Source of the DNA: Bryobacterales bacterium
GTDB taxonomy: Bacteria > Acidobacteriota > Terriglobia > Bryobacterales > Bryobacteraceae
Length of the DNA: 64,000 nucleotides
Direction of reading: 5' to 3'
Assembly (NCBI GenBank): GCA_020847045.1
Contig: JADLCT010000043.1
Span: 32,967 to 96,966, forward strand
The first letter of the stretch is position 1. Every line of letters begins with the position of its first letter. Positions 51,533-60,613 of the stretch are shown in pieces. The translations under genes were made by a program, and so were the position numbers. The notes below the pieces were generated by a model. It had not been told where the DNA came from and did not search any database. It saw nothing but the letters and a program-made list of their open reading frames with translations.

Positions 51533-52888
51533 TCAGGCCGGCCCGGGCCGGAACTCTTTCAGGCGGGGCGCGGCCGTCTCGCGCTTCCATTCGGCGAGCA
51601 GCGAACGCATGCGAGTGAAGCGCAGCGGCTCGGCTTCGCGCAGGTCGATCTTTTCGGCCTCGTCCAGCGCCAGATTGTAGAGATACTCGTTGCCATTGTC
51701 GATGATGTACTTCCACTGGCCGTCGCGCACGGCCCAGCGGCGCTGCTGGGCGCGCTTGTAGCTCCAGTAGAGGGTGCGCTCCACGGCGCGGCCGCCGCCG
51801 GCCAGCACGGGCAGCAGGTTCATGCCATCGAGCGCGCGCGAGGGCTTCACGCCCGCCGCCGCCAGCGCCGTCGCCGTCACATCCATCGAGATGGCCACCT
51901 GCGCCGCCGTGGTGGCGCGAGGAATCGCCGCAGGCCACCGCATCAGCAGCGGAATCCGCAGGCCTCCTTCAAACACTGAGCTTTTGAAGCCGCGGAAGGG
52001 ATGGTTGTTCGACTTCTGGTAGCCGCCATTATCGCTTTTGAACACCACCAGAGTGTCTGTCTCCGAGCCCGTGCGCCGCAAGGCGGCCAGCAACTCGCCA
52101 ATGCCACCGTCCATCTGCTCCACCATGCGGACGTAGGTTGCGCGTGTGCCCGCGTTCCACTTCGATTTGTCCCGCACCGGGCCGTCGCCCAATGCCTGTA
52201 AGGGCAGGTGCGGCGCCGTGTAGGGCACATAGAGGAACCAGGGTTTGTCCGTGCGCGCCGTCCTCTCCAGCCAGCGCGCGGCGTGGCTCGTGATCAGGTC
52301 CGTTAGGTGGCCCTCTTCGCTCACAGGCCGTCCGTTGTGGTTCAGCACGTTCGTGCCGTCCTCCTCGCAATGCGTATAGTAGTCGGCATTGCCGCCGAGG
52401 ATGCCGAAGTACTCGTCAAAGCCGTGCGCGTTGGCGGAAAATTGCGCGCCGTAGCCGAGGTGCCATTTCCCGATGCAGGCCGTGGCGTAGCCCGCATCGC
52501 GCAACATGCGGGCGATGCTGGTTTCCGTGGTGGGCAATCCCAACTCGCCGCGACGCTGCAACCATTGCGCCTCGTCGTAGCGGCCCACGTTGCCCACGCC
52601 GATGGCGCATTCCAGGCCGCCCACGCGCTGCTGGTAGCGGCCCGTGAGCAGTCCGGTACGCGTGGGCGAACATTCGGGCGCGTTGGCATAGGCGCAGGTG
52701 AACCGTACGCCGCCGCCCGCCAGAGAGTCGATGTTCGGCGTCCGGATATCGGGCGCCTGGTAGCAGGAAAGATCGGTGGCGCCGAGATCGTCGGCCATGA
52801 TGAGAAGAATGTTCGGCCGCCTGGGCCGTGACTGCGCGCGGCCAGCCGCGGCCAGCCCCGTGCCGAGAAACCCGCGACGTGTGGTCAT
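51533..52888 (-). CDS. Exported sulfatase (type I, FGly-dependent)
   Basis: The 451-residue protein has a Tat-type leader (MTTRRGFLGTGLAAAGRAQS), NILLIMADDLGATDLSCY with metal Asp33/Asp34, the formylglycine site CSPTR with Cys73, GKWHLGYGAQFSANAHGFDE and FKSDNGGYQKSNNHPFRG. It is distinct from the other sulfatase in the window. Its start overlaps the stop of the ABC exporter gene by 4 bp (ATGA), so the two are co-translated. The substrate is unknown. Confidence 0.93.
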   Translation of the reverse strand: MTTRRGFLGTGLAAAGRAQSRPRRPNILLIMADDLGATDLSCYQAPDIRTPNIDSLAGGGVRFTCAYANAPECSPTRTGLLTGRYQQRVGGLECAIGVGNVGRYDEAQWLQRRGELGLPTTETSIARMLRDAGYATACIGKWHLGYGAQFSANAHGFDEYFGILGGNADYYTHCEEDGTNVLNHNGRPVSEEGHLTDLITSHAARWLERTARTDKPWFLYVPYTAPHLPLQALGDGPVRDKSKWNAGTRATYVRMVEQMDGGIGELLAALRRTGSETDTLVVFKSDNGGYQKSNNHPFRGFKSSVFEGGLRIPLLMRWPAAIPRATTAAQVAISMDVTATALAAAGVKPSRALDGMNLLPVLAGGGRAVERTLYWSYKRAQQRRWAVRDGQWKYIIDNGNEYLYNLALDEAEKIDLREAEPLRFTRMRSLLAEWKRETAAPRLKEFRPGPA

Positions 52889-54744
52889 GGTTGCCTGGCC
52901 TCCTCCGCCGCCGGCGCCCGGCGGCCTGTCTCCTGATCCTTATACTGCAACTGGTACAGCCGCCAGTACAGTCCCCGCTGCGCGAGCAACTGCTGGTGCG
53001 AACCGTTCTCGCGCAACTGCCCCTTGTGCATAACGAAAATGCGGTTGGCGCGCTGTACGGTGGACAGCCGGTGGGCGATGATGATCGAGGTCCTCCCTTC
53101 GATCAGGTTCGCCAGCGCACCGCGAATCTGCTCCTCGGTTTCCGTGTCCACGCTCGAGGTGGCCTCGTCGAGAATGAGGAAGCGCGGGTTGTGCGCCAGG
53201 GCGCGCGCAAAGCTGATCAACTGCTTCTGGCCCGTGGAGAGGCCGGTACCGCGCTCGCGGACTTCATGTTCGAAGCCGTGGCTGAGCGAGTCCGCGAAGG
53301 CGAGCAGGTTCACACGTCCGGCCGCCTCGCGCAGCTGCTGTGTGGTGATGCTCTCCGTGCCCAGACGGATGTTGGAGGCGAGCGTCCCGGTGAAGAGGAA
53401 CGAATCCTGCAGCACGATACCGAACAGGCGGCGCAGCGCCTGCGGATCGAACGTGCGAATGTCCACGCCGCCCACGCGGATGGCGCCTTTCTGAATGTCA
53501 TAGAAGCGCAGCAGCAGATTGGTGAGCGTCGTCTTGCCCGCGCCGGTGTGGCCCACTACGGCCACCGTCTCGCCGGGCTCGATGCGAAAGCTCACGTCGC
53601 GCAGTACCCAGTCCTCGCCGTTGTACGCGAACCAGACATGATCGAACTCCACCGCCAGCGGGAGGGCGGGAAGCGAGGCGGGCTGCGCGGGCGCCACCAC
53701 GGCGGGTTTGGCGTCGAGCAACTGAAAGACACGTTCGGCGGCGGCCATGGCCGTTTGCAGGATGTTGTATTTCTCGCTCAGGTCCTGAATGGGCCGGAAG
53801 AAACGCATCGCGTATTGGAAGAAGGCGATCAGCGCGCCCAGCGTGAGTTCACCCTCGCGGATGCGGTAGCCGCCAAAGGAGAGCAGGCCGGCCAGGGCCA
53901 GCATCCCCAGAAACTCCACCACGGGATAGAACCAGCCATAGGCGATGATCGCCTCCTTGAAGGCGTCCATATGTTCGCGGTTGTGTGTGTCGAAATCGCG
54001 GGCGGCGCGCTGTTCGCGATTGAAGAGCTGCACAACGCTGACGCCGGTGACATGCTCCTGCAAGAAGGCGTTGATGCGCGCGATGGCGGCGCGGATGCGG
54101 CGGTTGGAGCCGCGCACATCGCGCCGGAACCGCATGGTGGCCAGCAGGACAAGCGGCGTGACGGCCAGCAGCAGCAGCGTAAGGCCGGGGCTCATGCGCA
54201 GCATGGCCGTCAGCAGGAAAACGATCACGCAGATGTCGCCCAGTATGGCCACTACGCCCGAGGCGAACAGCTCGTTCAAAGCGTCCACGTCGGTGGTGAC
54301 GCGCGTCAGCAGCCGGCCCACGGGCGTGCGGTCGTAATAGGCGACATCGGCGCGCTGCAGATGCTCCATCAAATCGCGGCGCAGATCGAACATCGCCTTC
54401 TGGCCCGTCCACTGCATCAGGTAGCCCTGCAGAAAACTGAAGCACAGGCTCAGGATCATGACGCCGAGATAGAGCAGCGAGATCTGCGTCAGCCCTTCAT
54501 ACGGCTGCCGGGGCAACCAGGCGTCCAGCCACGGCGGAATACTGTGCGGCGCGGGGGCCAGATACCGGTCCACGGCAAGCTTGGTGAGCCAGGGGCCGGC
54601 GATCTGCAGCAGCGCGTTGGCGGTCAAAAAGACCACCGCTCCGGCCACCATCAGCTTGTATGGCAACAGGTAGCGGCTGAGCCGGCGCATGAGGACGCCG
54701 TCGTACGCCTTGCCGAGTTTTTGCTCTTCCTGGTGCCCGGGCAT
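52885..54744 (-). CDS. ABC exporter half-transporter (fused permease and ATPase)
   Basis: The 619-residue inner-membrane protein has a six-TM exporter domain (about 1-340, with DVAYYDRTPVGRLLTRVTTD) and a C-terminal ATPase: Walker A GHTGAGKTT near 390, Q-loop LQDSFLF, signature LSTGQKQ and Walker B FLILDEATSS, with the switch His in AHRLST. It resembles MdlB/lipid-flippase-type multidrug exporters. TAGACT 6 nt before the ATG suggests leaderless expression. It is coupled to the sulfatase gene downstream, an odd pairing with no obvious functional link. Confidence 0.93.
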   Translation of the reverse strand: MPGHQEEQKLGKAYDGVLMRRLSRYLLPYKLMVAGAVVFLTANALLQIAGPWLTKLAVDRYLAPAPHSIPPWLDAWLPRQPYEGLTQISLLYLGVMILSLCFSFLQGYLMQWTGQKAMFDLRRDLMEHLQRADVAYYDRTPVGRLLTRVTTDVDALNELFASGVVAILGDICVIVFLLTAMLRMSPGLTLLLLAVTPLVLLATMRFRRDVRGSNRRIRAAIARINAFLQEHVTGVSVVQLFNREQRAARDFDTHNREHMDAFKEAIIAYGWFYPVVEFLGMLALAGLLSFGGYRIREGELTLGALIAFFQYAMRFFRPIQDLSEKYNILQTAMAAAERVFQLLDAKPAVVAPAQPASLPALPLAVEFDHVWFAYNGEDWVLRDVSFRIEPGETVAVVGHTGAGKTTLTNLLLRFYDIQKGAIRVGGVDIRTFDPQALRRLFGIVLQDSFLFTGTLASNIRLGTESITTQQLREAAGRVNLLAFADSLSHGFEHEVRERGTGLSTGQKQLISFARALAHNPRFLILDEATSSVDTETEEQIRGALANLIEGRTSIIIAHRLSTVQRANRIFVMHKGQLRENGSHQQLLAQRGLYWRLYQLQYKDQETGRRAPAAEEARQP

Positions 54745-54750
54745 GATCCT

Positions 54751-54756
54751 AGTCTA
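54751..54756 (-). promoter_or_regulatory. -10-like hexamer TAGACT for the ABC exporter gene
   Basis: TAGACT is separated from the ATG at 54744 by 6 nt (aggatc). Confidence 0.5.
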
Positions 54757-54780
54757 GCCGCCGCCCGCGGGCGGTCCTTC

Positions 54781-55515
54781 TCACGGGCGAAGTCCAGCGG
54801 ACGCGTGCGGCACCGTGTCGCCGGCCACCATCCACACCAGGCCCAGCGCGCGGGCAAGCCCCGCTTGTACCAGAGGGTCGTCCTCCATCATCCGGCGCGC
54901 CTCATCGAGCGTCATCTTGTCAAAGACATAGACGCCGAGTTTCTCGCGTGACGGATCGAAGCGCCCGAAGAAACGCAGCTTCCCCTCGTTCATGAGTTTC
55001 ATTGAGCGCTCGAAATGGGCCGAGCCCAGCCCGGCGGGCACGCCAGCGGCCGGGTAACGCTCCGTTTTCGACAGGATGATCAGCGGCAACTGGACCATCT
55101 CGTATTTGTATTCCGGATCGGCCTTAATTTTGCTGGCGTAAGGTTCGCCAATGCCCTTCACTGCGTGCATCCGGTAGAACTCCATTTCGAGGCGTTTGTT
55201 CACGACGGCCGGGTCGGGCTTCGTATAGCCCTCGGCCTCGGCCACGCTCGAGCAGTTATAAATGACGACGCCGCGCGGCCCGCCGGGCGTCAGAAACGGA
55301 CCAGCCGAAAGTAGCTTGCGCTCACGCGCCATCCGGCCCATGTGCTCCAGATGGCCCTTTTGGATGGCCATGGCCTCCTGCTGCGGCAACTCCGTGCGGG
55401 CCGGGTGGGCATTCAGGAAACCGAAGCAGTAGTGGGTCCAGCCGGATGCCGGGGGCTGGGCGGGCAGGGCAAGGGCGGGAAGCAGGAAGGCGGCGGCGGT
55501 GTATCCAAGGCGCAT
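54781..55515 (-). CDS. Exported protein with two YCII-like domains
   Basis: The 244 residues begin with a signal peptide (MRLGYTAAAFLLPALALPAQ). They read as two YCII-type ferredoxin-like modules: one at about 28-95 (HMGRMARERKLLSAGPFLTP, SVAEAEGYTKPDPAV) and one at about 135-235 (SMKLMNEGKLRFFGRF, TLDEARRMMEDDPLVQAG). The DDPLVQAGL tail matches the D-P motif of YCII proteins. Such proteins are small and of unknown function, and exported two-domain forms seem rare. AAAGGAG lies 11 nt upstream. No catalytic role can be assigned. Confidence 0.82.
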   Translation of the reverse strand: MRLGYTAAAFLLPALALPAQPPASGWTHYCFGFLNAHPARTELPQQEAMAIQKGHLEHMGRMARERKLLSAGPFLTPGGPRGVVIYNCSSVAEAEGYTKPDPAVVNKRLEMEFYRMHAVKGIGEPYASKIKADPEYKYEMVQLPLIILSKTERYPAAGVPAGLGSAHFERSMKLMNEGKLRFFGRFDPSREKLGVYVFDKMTLDEARRMMEDDPLVQAGLARALGLVWMVAGDTVPHASAGLRP

Positions 55516-55748
55516 GATGTGTGCGGCTCCTTTCGAAATGGCAAGGTATCACGCAATGGACGCATAACGACGGCAAATGTCATCCGGGAGTGTTATTTGT
55601 TTTTTCACCATTATAAATTTGTCAAATCTGGATGCCATTTGGCATAATCAACACAGGCGACCTCGGGATGAACCGTTCCGCAGCCGCCGGGGCGTACCTG
55701 CCTCTCCTGGCGCCAGTAGTCAATTCCATTCTTTTTGACGGAGAGGCA
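55516..55748 (+). promoter_or_regulatory. leuA leader and promoter region
   Basis: This is the longest gap in the window (233 bp) and is locally AT-rich. It holds -35 TTGTCA (55619-55624), an 18 nt spacer and -10 CATAAT (55643-55648), predicting a transcript start near 55655 and a leader of about 94 nt. An inverted repeat ATGCC-attt-GGCAT (55632-55645) lies between and over the hexamers. An in-frame ATG at 55668 would add 27 residues to LeuA, rich in branched-chain residues (LPLLAPVVNSIL). GGAGAGG precedes the main start. Confidence 0.55.
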
Positions 55749-56930
55749 ATGACAGATTCCAACCGCATTACGATATTCGACACCACGTTGCGTGATGGCG
55801 AGCAGTCGCCCGGCTGTTCGATGACGGTCCACGAGAAACTGGCGATGGCCCGTAAGTTGGTGGATTTGGGTGTTGACATTTTGGAAGCAGGCTTCCCGAT
55901 CGCGAGCGATGGCGATTTCGAGGCGGTGCAGGCGGTATCGGCCGAGTATCCCGGCGTGCGTGTCGCCGCGCTGTCGCGCGCGGTGAAGATGGACATCGAG
56001 CGGGCGGCCAAGGCGCTGGCCAAGGCCAAGGCGCCGCGGATTCACACGTTTATCGCGACCAGCGATATTCATCTCAAGTACAAGTTCAACAAGAGCCGTG
56101 AGCAGATTCTGGAAGAGGCGGTGAAGGCCGTTGCTTTCGCCAAGACCTTCGTCGAGGACGTCGAGTTTTCAGCCGAGGATGCGACCCGCACCGACGCCGA
56201 TTACATGGAACGGGTGACGGTGGCCGTTGTGGACGCCGGAGCCACCTGCGTGAACCTGCCCGATACCGTCGGCTGGTCCACTCCGGACGAATACGGCGAA
56301 ATGATCGGCCGCATGGTCCGGGCCGTCAATGGCCGAGCCGTAATCAGCGTGCACTGCCATGACGACCTGGGCCTTGCGGTTGCCAACTCGCTGGCGGCGG
56401 TGAAGGCGGGCGCGCGCCAGATCGAGTGCACCATCAACGGCATCGGCGAGCGGGCGGGCAATGCCGCGCTGGAAGAACTGGTGGTGGCGATGAAGGTGCG
56501 CAACGACCGTTTGCCGTACACGACGGGCATCGACGCCAAACTGTTGTATCCGGCCAGCCAGTTGCTGAGCTCGATCATCACGTTCGGGCCGCAGCCGAAC
56601 AAGGCGGTGGTGGGCGAGAATGCCTTCGCGCACGAGGCGGGCATACACCAGGACGGCTATCTGAAGCACAAGTCGACGTATGAGATCATTGATCCCGGCG
56701 AGGTGGGCGTGCCGGAGTCGCGCCTGGTGCTGGGCAAGCACAGCGGCCGCCATGCCCTGGCGCAGCGCTGCAACGACCTGGGCTTCCGCCTGACGAAAGA
56801 GCAGTTGAACGAGATTTATAATCAGTTCACGGCGGTCGCCGACCGCAAGAAGGGCGTGCGGAACGACGAGATCACGCAAATGATCCACGACGTTGTGGCG
56901 CGTTCCAACGAAGGCGTCCGCGCCAGCTAG
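55749..56930 (+). CDS. leuA: 2-isopropylmalate synthase, short form without regulatory domain
   Basis: The 393-residue enzyme condenses acetyl-CoA with 2-oxoisovalerate in leucine synthesis. The DRE-TIM catalytic core is intact: FDTTLRDGEQSPG near 8-20, HCHDDLGLAVAN, and GIGERAGNAALEELV. The sequence ends just after VADRKKGVRNDEITQMI, where full-length LeuA continues into a roughly 110-residue leucine-binding domain. That domain is absent, and leuB starts 33 bp later, so no remnant exists. GGAGAGG is 2 nt upstream of the ATG at 55749. Confidence 0.93.
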   Translation: MTDSNRITIFDTTLRDGEQSPGCSMTVHEKLAMARKLVDLGVDILEAGFPIASDGDFEAVQAVSAEYPGVRVAALSRAVKMDIERAAKALAKAKAPRIHTFIATSDIHLKYKFNKSREQILEEAVKAVAFAKTFVEDVEFSAEDATRTDADYMERVTVAVVDAGATCVNLPDTVGWSTPDEYGEMIGRMVRAVNGRAVISVHCHDDLGLAVANSLAAVKAGARQIECTINGIGERAGNAALEELVVAMKVRNDRLPYTTGIDAKLLYPASQLLSSIITFGPQPNKAVVGENAFAHEAGIHQDGYLKHKSTYEIIDPGEVGVPESRLVLGKHSGRHALAQRCNDLGFRLTKEQLNEIYNQFTAVADRKKGVRNDEITQMIHDVVARSNEGVRAS

Positions 56931-56963
56931 CCCGGCGCGCGGCCCTCGATCAAAAAGGAAACC

Positions 56964-58046
56964 ATGAACCTGAACGTTCTGATTCTGCCCGGTGACGGTA
57001 TCGGGCCGGAAGTGACGCGCGAAGCCGTGCGCGTGTTGAACCGCGTGGCGGACAAATTCGGCCACACGGTGCGGACGCGCGAAGCGCTGCTGGGCGGCAT
57101 CGCCATTCACAAGACCGGAGGAGCGTTCCCGGCCGAAACCGAAGCGCTGTGCCTGGAGTGTGACGCCACGTTGATGGGGGCCGTGGGGCTGCCGGAATTC
57201 GACAACGCGCCGCCGGAAAAGCGTCCGGAGAAAGGTCTGCTGGGCATCCGGAAGGCGATGGGCGTGTTCGCCAACCTGCGTCCGGTGCGCACCTACGCGG
57301 CGCTCATTGACAGTTCGCCGCTGAAGAACGCGCTGGTGGAGGGCACGGACATGATCATTGTCCGCGAACTGACCGGCGGCATTTATTACGGCACGCCTCG
57401 CGGCGTGTCGGGCGAGGGCCCCTCGGAACGGGCCGTGAACACGATGACCTATACGCGGGCCGAGATCGAACGCGTCACGCGCATGGCTTTCGAGCTGGCG
57501 CGGAACCGGCGCAAGAAGCTGACCAGCGTGGACAAGTCGAACGTGATCGAGAACTCGCAGTTGTGGCGGCGCGTGGTGGTGGAGGTGGCCAAGGACTACC
57601 CGGACGTGACGCTGGACCACCTGCTGGTGGACAACGCGGCGATGCAGCTTGTGCTGAACCCGAAGCGGTTCGACGTAATGGTGACCGAGAACATGTTCGG
57701 CGACATCCTGTCGGACGAGGGCGCGGTGCTGGCCGGTTCCATTGGCATGCTGCCGTCGGCCTCGATCGGCGACAGGCGTCCGTCGGGGGTGTGGGTGGGG
57801 CTGTACGAACCGGTGCATGGTTCGGCGCCCGACATCGCCGGCCAGAACAAGGCGAACCCGCTGGGCGCGATCGGCTCGGTGGCCGCCATGCTGGAATACA
57901 GTTTCAATTTGAAGGAAGAGGCCGCGGCCGTGAACCGCGCCATGGAGACCGTGTTGAACTCCGGGCGCGTAACCGCCGACCTGAAACCGAAGGGGGCCCC
58001 GGCCACCACCGAGCAGGTGGGACAGGGCGTTTGCGAGGCGATCTAA
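56964..58046 (+). CDS. leuB: 3-isopropylmalate dehydrogenase
   Basis: The 360-residue enzyme oxidatively decarboxylates 3-isopropylmalate. It has LPGDGIGPEVTREAV at the N-terminus, the substrate-binding IVRELTGGIYYGTPRG near 130-145, KSNVIENSQLWRRV, and the metal/NAD motif NMFGDILSDEGAVLAGSIGM (listed at about residues 243-262). AAGGA is 6 nt before the ATG. It lies between leuA and leuC on the same strand. Confidence 0.97.
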   Translation: MNLNVLILPGDGIGPEVTREAVRVLNRVADKFGHTVRTREALLGGIAIHKTGGAFPAETEALCLECDATLMGAVGLPEFDNAPPEKRPEKGLLGIRKAMGVFANLRPVRTYAALIDSSPLKNALVEGTDMIIVRELTGGIYYGTPRGVSGEGPSERAVNTMTYTRAEIERVTRMAFELARNRRKKLTSVDKSNVIENSQLWRRVVVEVAKDYPDVTLDHLLVDNAAMQLVLNPKRFDVMVTENMFGDILSDEGAVLAGSIGMLPSASIGDRRPSGVWVGLYEPVHGSAPDIAGQNKANPLGAIGSVAAMLEYSFNLKEEAAAVNRAMETVLNSGRVTADLKPKGAPATTEQVGQGVCEAI

Positions 58047-58049
58047 AGC

Positions 58050-59453
58050 ATGTCCACACCACGCACCATCATCGAAAAATTGTGGGATTCCCACGTTGTC
58101 GCCGAGCGCCCGGGCGCGCCCAGCCTGATCTACATTGATCTGCACCTGGTGCACGAGGTCACCTCGCCGCAGGCCTTTGCCGGATTGCGCGCGCGCGGCC
58201 TGAAGGTCCGCCGCCCGCAGAACACCTTTGCCACCACGGATCACTCCACGCCCACGACGCCGCGTTCGCTGCCGATTGTCGATCCCATCGCCAAGGCGCA
58301 GGTGGAGCGTCTGGAATCCAACTGCGAGGAGTTTGGCATCCCCTATTTCGGCTTCCAAAGCCCGCATCAGGGGATTGTGCACGTGATTGGCCCGGAGAAC
58401 GGACTCACGCAGCCAGGCATGACGGTGGTGTGCGGCGACTCGCACACGGCCACGCACGGGGCCTTCGGCGCGCTGGCGTTCGGCATCGGCACTTCGGAAG
58501 TGGAAATGGTGCTGGCCACGCAGTGCCTGTTGCAGCGCAAGTCGAAAACCTACGAGGTCCGCGTGGATGGCGCGCTGAAGCCGGGCGTCACGGCCAAGGA
58601 CATCATTCTGGCCCTGATTGCGCGCATCGGCGTGGGCGGCGGCACGGGCTGCGTGTTTGAGTATCGCGGCCAGGCCATCAGCGCCCTCTCGATGGAGGAG
58701 CGCATGACGGTGTGCAACATGTCGATTGAAGGCGGCGCGCGCGCCGGACTGATCGCGCCGGACGACAAGACCTACCAGTTTCTCGCCGGGAAACCGTTCG
58801 CGCCCAAGGGCGCCGAGTGGGACGCCGCCGTCGAGCGTTGGAAGAGGCTGCCCACCGACGCCGGCGCAACCTACGATCACACGATCACGATGGACGCCAA
58901 TACGTTGGAGCCGATGATCACCTTTGGCACGAACCCGGGCATGGGCATGCCGGTTTCCGGCGTCGTGCCCGATCCCGCGTCACTGAGCGATCCCCTGGAG
59001 CGCGATTCGCTCGCCAAGGCGCTGCGCTACATGGATCTGACGCCGGGCAAGCCTCTGGCCGGGCAGCCGGTGAACGTGGTGTTCGTGGGAAGCTGCACGA
59101 ATTCGCGCATGAGCGATCTGCGCGCCGCGGCCGGCGTGCTGAAGGGCCGCAAGGTGAGCCCGAAGGTGCGCATGATGGTGGTTCCGGGCTCGATGGAGAT
59201 CAAGCGGCAGGCCGAGGCCGAGGGTCTGGACAAGGTGTTCCGCGAAGCCGGCGCCGACTGGCGCGAGGCTGGGTGTTCGATGTGCATCGCGATGAATGGC
59301 GATCAGTTGCAGCCGGGCGAATACAGCGTTTCCACCTCGAACCGCAATTTTGAAGGACGGCAGGGCAAGGGCGGACGCACGTTCCTGGCCTCGCCGTTGA
59401 CCGCCGCGGCCAGCGCCATCGCGGGCGTGGTCACCGACGCGCGCAAGCTGTAA
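58050..59453 (+). CDS. leuC: 3-isopropylmalate dehydratase large subunit
   Basis: The 467-residue aconitase-family subunit carries the 4Fe-4S ligands: Cys in [15 protein letters not shown] at about 348, and Cys in the GCSMCIAMN pair near 408-411. [11 protein letters not shown] and [19 protein letters not shown] are typical. It isomerises 2- to 3-isopropylmalate with LeuD. The start is 3 bp after the leuB stop. It is of the bacterial LeuC length. Confidence 0.97.
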   Translation: MSTPRTIIEKLWDSHVVAERPGAPSLIYIDLHLVHEVTSPQAFAGLRARGLKVRRPQNTFATTDHSTPTTPRSLPIVDPIAKAQVERLESNCEEFGIPYFGFQSPHQGIVHVIGPENGLTQPGMTVVCGDSHTATHGAFGALAFGIGTSEVEMVLATQCLLQRKSKTYEVRVDGALKPGVTAKDIILALIARIGVGGGTGCVFEYRGQAISALSMEERMTVCNMSIEGGARAGLIAPDDKTYQFLAGKPFAPKGAEWDAAVERWKRLPTDAGATYDHTITMDANTLEPMITFGTNPGMGMPVSGVVPDPASLSDPLERDSLAKALRYMDLTPGKPLAGQPVNVVFVGSCTNSRMSDLRAAAGVLKGRKVSPKVRMMVVPGSMEIKRQAEAEGLDKVFREAGADWREAGCSMCIAMNGDQLQPGEYSVSTSNRNFEGRQGKGGRTFLASPLTAAASAIAGVVTDARKL

Positions 59454-59474
59454 ATCAGGAAGGACGTAGACAAC

Positions 59475-60089
59475 ATGGCCAAGTTCACGACTCTTACCAG
59501 CCGCATGATGCCGATGCCGGTGGACAATATCGACACCGACCAGATCATTCCGGCGCGCTTCCTGAAAACCATCTCCAAGGAAGGCCTCGACAAACAACTG
59601 TTCAATGACTGGCGCTATGACGCCTCGGGCGCGCCGAAGCCGGACTTCATTCTGAACGCGCCCGAATGGCAGGGCGTTCAGATTCTTCTGGCCGGCGACA
59701 ACTTCGGTTGCGGCAGCTCGCGCGAACACGCTCCGTGGGCGCTGACGCAATGGGGATTCCGCGCGATTGTGTCCACGTCGTTCGCCGACATTTTCAAAAG
59801 CAACGCGCTGAAGAACGGCCTGGTGCCCGTCGTGGTGCCGCGTGACGTGCATGCGAAGCTGTTCGAGATGGTGGCCGCCGATCCACACGCCACCGCGACC
59901 ATCGGCCTGGCGTCGCAAACCCTGACGCTGCCCGGCGGCGCGGTGGTGGAGTTCCCTGTGGACGCCTTTTCCAAACACTGCCTGTTGGAGGGCGTGGATG
60001 AGCTGGGCTATATTCTGCAGCAGATGCCCGCCATCGAAGCCTACGAAGCCCGCAAGGACGTGCATCTGAATACGCTCAACCCCTCCTGA
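59475..60089 (+). CDS. leuD: 3-isopropylmalate dehydratase small subunit
   Basis: The 204-residue swivel-domain subunit has NIDTDQIIPARFLKTI near 17-32 and the GDNFGCGSSREHAPWAL loop near 76-92, both defining LeuD. It pairs with LeuC to convert 2- to 3-isopropylmalate. AGGA is present in the 21 bp gap after leuC. No leucine-pathway gene follows; two unknown exported proteins come next. Confidence 0.97.
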   Translation: MAKFTTLTSRMMPMPVDNIDTDQIIPARFLKTISKEGLDKQLFNDWRYDASGAPKPDFILNAPEWQGVQILLAGDNFGCGSSREHAPWALTQWGFRAIVSTSFADIFKSNALKNGLVPVVVPRDVHAKLFEMVAADPHATATIGLASQTLTLPGGAVVEFPVDAFSKHCLLEGVDELGYILQQMPAIEAYEARKDVHLNTLNPS

Positions 60090-60109
60090 TCCCCGCCCGG
60101 AAAATCGGG

Positions 60110-60115
60110 TACACT
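60110..60115 (+). promoter_or_regulatory. -10-like hexamer TACACT for the tandem exported pair
   Basis: TACACT ends 10 nt before the ATG at 60126, so the pair could be transcribed apart from leuABCD. Confidence 0.35.
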
Positions 60116-60125
60116 AGCGCGCAGG

Positions 60126-60611
60126 ATGAGGACACCAACCATCAGCCGCCGCGGAGCGTGCCGCTTCGCGGCCGCGCTTTTTTCAGGCACGGCTCTCGCG
60201 GCGGTGCGCGGCGATGAGGTGATGTATGTCGGCGGCACCATGCAGCAAATTCCCGACAAGACCGAAGGCAAGCTGGCGCTGGATGCTCCCAACGGAGCCG
60301 AGTTCAACTGCGACAAGGGCCGATTCACGATCCCGTACAAAGGGATTCAGTCGCTTGAGTACGGCCAGCGCTCTGGCCGGCGTCTGGGCGTCGCCATTGC
60401 GATCAGTCCCATTGCGCTGCTGTCGAAAAAGCGCAAGCATTTCCTGAGCATCGGCTTCAAGGATGAGAAAGGCGTGGGCCAGGGGGCGGTGTTTGAGCTC
60501 TCCAAGGGCGAGACGCATAAAGTGATCACGGCGCTGGAGGCCAAGTCGGGCAAGAAGGTGGAGTTCGAATCCGACGACGCGCGCAAACATTACGAGAAGG
60601 AGGGGCATTAG
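60126..60611 (+). CDS. Exported protein of unknown function, copy 1 of a tandem pair
   Basis: The 161 residues start with a Tat- or Sec-like leader (TISRRGACRFAAALFSGTA). They share a core with the next gene: VRGDEVMYVGGT, FTIPYKGIQSLEYGQRSGRR, a hydrophobic stretch (LGVAIAISPIALL) and SKKRKHFLSIGFKDEKGVGQ. The VRGDxVMYVGGT motif directly follows the leader in both proteins. I do not recognise a named family. The hydrophobic stretch may be a membrane span or a buried hairpin. It is separated from the next copy by 2 bp. Confidence 0.75.
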   Translation: MRTPTISRRGACRFAAALFSGTALAAVRGDEVMYVGGTMQQIPDKTEGKLALDAPNGAEFNCDKGRFTIPYKGIQSLEYGQRSGRRLGVAIAISPIALLSKKRKHFLSIGFKDEKGVGQGAVFELSKGETHKVITALEAKSGKKVEFESDDARKHYEKEGH

Positions 60612-60613
60612 CC

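Noticed and set aside
52828..54951. A 700-codon plus-strand frame opposite the ABC exporter
   Set aside because: Gln/Glu/Arg/His-rich shadow of the exporter with no recognisable domain.
55749..56963. LeuA truncated by a frameshift
   Set aside because: The 33 bp after the stop cannot encode the missing domain and leuB follows at once, so it is a genuine short form.
56169..58880. A 900-codon open frame on the minus strand opposite leuA, leuB and leuC
   Set aside because: It is extremely His/Arg-rich, has no motif or ribosome-binding site, and mirrors three certain genes; long antisense open frames are expected in GC-rich DNA.
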